Origin: Caryophanales bacterium UBA6879
GTDB lineage: Bacteria; Bacillota_I; Bacilli_A; RFN20; CAG-288
Direction of reading: 5' to 3'
Assembly (NCBI GenBank): GCA_002449135.1
Contig: DKCH01000066.1
Span: forward strand, 1 to 5,797
Length of the DNA: 5,797 nt
Positions 4,876-5,797 of the stretch are shown piece after piece. The notes under the pieces are model-generated. The model saw only the letters and a program-made list of their open reading frames with translations, made no database searches and was not told where the DNA came from. A program made the position numbers and the translations under genes. Position 1 is the stretch's first letter. Each line of letters begins with the position of its first letter.

Positions 4876-5610
4876 ATGAAGATATTAAAAAACTTATTAG
4901 AAGATTGTAAGCACCTATTATTTATCGATTTTGAAGGCACACAAATGTCACACGAAGTTATTGCAATTGGTGCCTTAATTTGCGATTGTGATTCCTCATA
5001 TATTCCAAGTAATGAATATAAAACTTTTAAATGTTATGTAAAAGCTAATGCGCCTATAGGTTATATAATAGAAACAATGACTGGAATCACTCAATCAAAA
5101 CTTGATGAAGAAGGTCTTACTTTTGAAGATGCTATGCTTAAACTCAATTTATTTATTGCCAATAAAACAGATAAATTAAAAGTTGTAACTTATGGTAATC
5201 AAGATGTAAGAATGTTAATGACTACATTATCTAAGGTTAATAATCCTTCCCCATTTTTAAAAGAATTTTGCAATTTCTTAGCAAAAAACACCTTAGACTT
5301 TGGTACTTTTATTTCTAAATATATTAGGGGAAAGAAAAACGAATTTATTTCGCTAATTCATTTAAGAGATTTTTTAAAAATTGCTCCAAGCGGGACTAGT
5401 CATGATCCTTTAGTTGATTCAATGGATCTTTATAATATTTTTAAAACCATTACCTCACATAAGGAAATCTTAATTGAAGCCTATACTTCACTATTAGTAA
5501 ATTCAAATCTAGTTCCCGCTTCAATAAAAAATCTTATTGTCGACCTTGTTAATGGTAAAAGTGTTAGCCCTGAGGATTTTAAACTCGCTTTGGAGATCTA
5601 TTTTTCATGA
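4876..5610 (+). CDS. DEDDh-family 3'-5' exonuclease
   Basis: Predicted metal-dependent 3'-5' nuclease of the RNase T/DnaQ superfamily. The 244-residue protein shows the complete DEDDh set: DFEGT (Asp18, Glu20) in ExoI, GNQDVRML (Asp110) in ExoII, and HDPLVD (His176, Asp181) in ExoIII. MTGIT (68-72) is also typical of the fold. The last ~50 residues form a helical tail with no recognised domain. It resembles small stand-alone exonucleases of the KapD/ERI-like type rather than a polymerase proofreading domain, but whether DNA or RNA is the substrate cannot be told. ATG 4876 is the only start before the catalytic motif, lacks a Shine-Dalgarno site, and lies 10 nt after a perfect TATAAT. The stop TGA overlaps the recU ATG by 4 nt (ATGA), so the two are translationally coupled, suggesting a shared DNA recombination or repair role. 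Confidence 0.87.
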   Translation: MKILKNLLEDCKHLLFIDFEGTQMSHEVIAIGALICDCDSSYIPSNEYKTFKCYVKANAPIGYIIETMTGITQSKLDEEGLTFEDAMLKLNLFIANKTDKLKVVTYGNQDVRMLMTTLSKVNNPSPFLKEFCNFLAKNTLDFGTFISKYIRGKKNEFISLIHLRDFLKIAPSGTSHDPLVDSMDLYNIFKTITSHKEILIEAYTSLLVNSNLVPASIKNLIVDLVNGKSVSPEDFKLALEIYFS

Positions 5611-5797
5611 ACTACCCTAATGGAAAAAAATACGAACCACAAAACATAGAAAAAAAAGCGGAAAGAAAAAAATACAACATTAAAGATAATGCTTCCAACA
5701 GAGGAATGGCTTTAGAAGAAGATATATCAACATCTTTAGAGTTTTATAATAACCAAGATCTTTGTTTAATATATAAAAGACCAACCCCAATTAAAGT
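5607..5797 (+). CDS. recU: Holliday junction resolvase RecU, 3' end cut by window
   Basis: RecU resolves four-way DNA junctions in Firmicutes and modulates RecA. Only the first 63 codons are visible; the family is about 170-210 residues. Recognition rests on the N-terminal YPNGKKYEP (3-11), a basic flexible stretch, and the conserved block SNRGMALEEDI (30-40) followed by YKRPTPIKV at the window edge, all characteristic of RecU. The catalytic acidic residues lie further on and cannot be checked. The ATG overlaps the upstream exonuclease stop (ATGA); GGAG at 5592-5595, 11 nt before, is a plausible ribosome site. In Bacillus recU lies just downstream of dnaD-nth-ypoC-ponA; here the intervening genes are different. 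Confidence 0.93.
   Translation, partial: MNYPNGKKYEPQNIEKKAERKKYNIKDNASNRGMALEEDISTSLEFYNNQDLCLIYKRPTPIK

Noticed and set aside
5608..5610. UGA read as tryptophan (Mycoplasma code)
   Set aside because: UGA ends the exonuclease exactly where recU starts, and all tryptophans in the window use UGG.
1..5797. CRISPR array, insertion sequence, tRNA or riboswitch
   Set aside because: No regularly spaced repeats, transposase frames, terminal inverted repeats, cloverleaf-like sequence or recognisable riboswitch leader were found by reading both strands.

Overview
This is an AT-rich (roughly 30% GC by eye), tightly packed chromosomal window from a low-GC Gram-positive bacterium. Dense AAGGAGG-type Shine-Dalgarno sites, the presence of DnaD and RecU (Firmicutes-type proteins), and a gene order recalling the Bacillus gpsA/hup and cca, dnaD-nth, recU neighbourhoods all point to Bacilli or a Tenericutes-like relative. 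UGA is a true stop (end of the exonuclease gene) and Trp is encoded by UGG, so this is the standard bacterial code and not that of Mycoplasma. An uncultured gut Bacilli lineage such as RF39 or an Erysipelotrichales/Acholeplasma relative would fit, but that is inference.

Layout. 1-888: gpsA without its first ~40 codons, then a small HU gene (953-1222) closed by a strong rho-independent terminator. 1278-3218: a tightly overlapping three-gene unit made of a short CCA-adding/poly(A)-polymerase-type nucleotidyltransferase, a DnaD-type primosome protein and endonuclease III. 3215-3847 (minus): a membrane-anchored XRE-family regulator, convergent with nth (stops overlap by 4 nt) and divergent from a DegV-family fatty-acid-binding protein gene (4009-4842). 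The 161-nt divergent region between them holds an alternating set of AGTAGA/TCTACT half-sites beside the xre promoter. 4876-5797: a DEDDh 3'-5' exonuclease gene whose stop overlaps the start of recU, which runs off the window.

How it fits together. Most products serve DNA and RNA maintenance: nucleoid packaging (HU), tRNA 3' ends (CCA enzyme), replication restart (DnaD), base excision repair (Nth), nuclease processing and Holliday-junction resolution (RecU). GpsA and the DegV protein belong to membrane lipid metabolism.

No new multi-gene system such as a defence island, CRISPR array or mobile element is visible. The most notable signal is in the control sequences. Three transcription units (cca, xre, exonuclease) have a start codon that is the only one possible, no Shine-Dalgarno site, and a -10 box placed so that transcription would begin at, or about 4 nt before, the start codon. 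Genes inside operons mostly carry Shine-Dalgarno sites or are coupled by overlap. This suggests leaderless translation of operon-leading genes. Other oddities are the half-length CCA enzyme, altered iron-sulfur cysteine spacing in Nth, and a rewritten C-terminal motif in the DegV protein.
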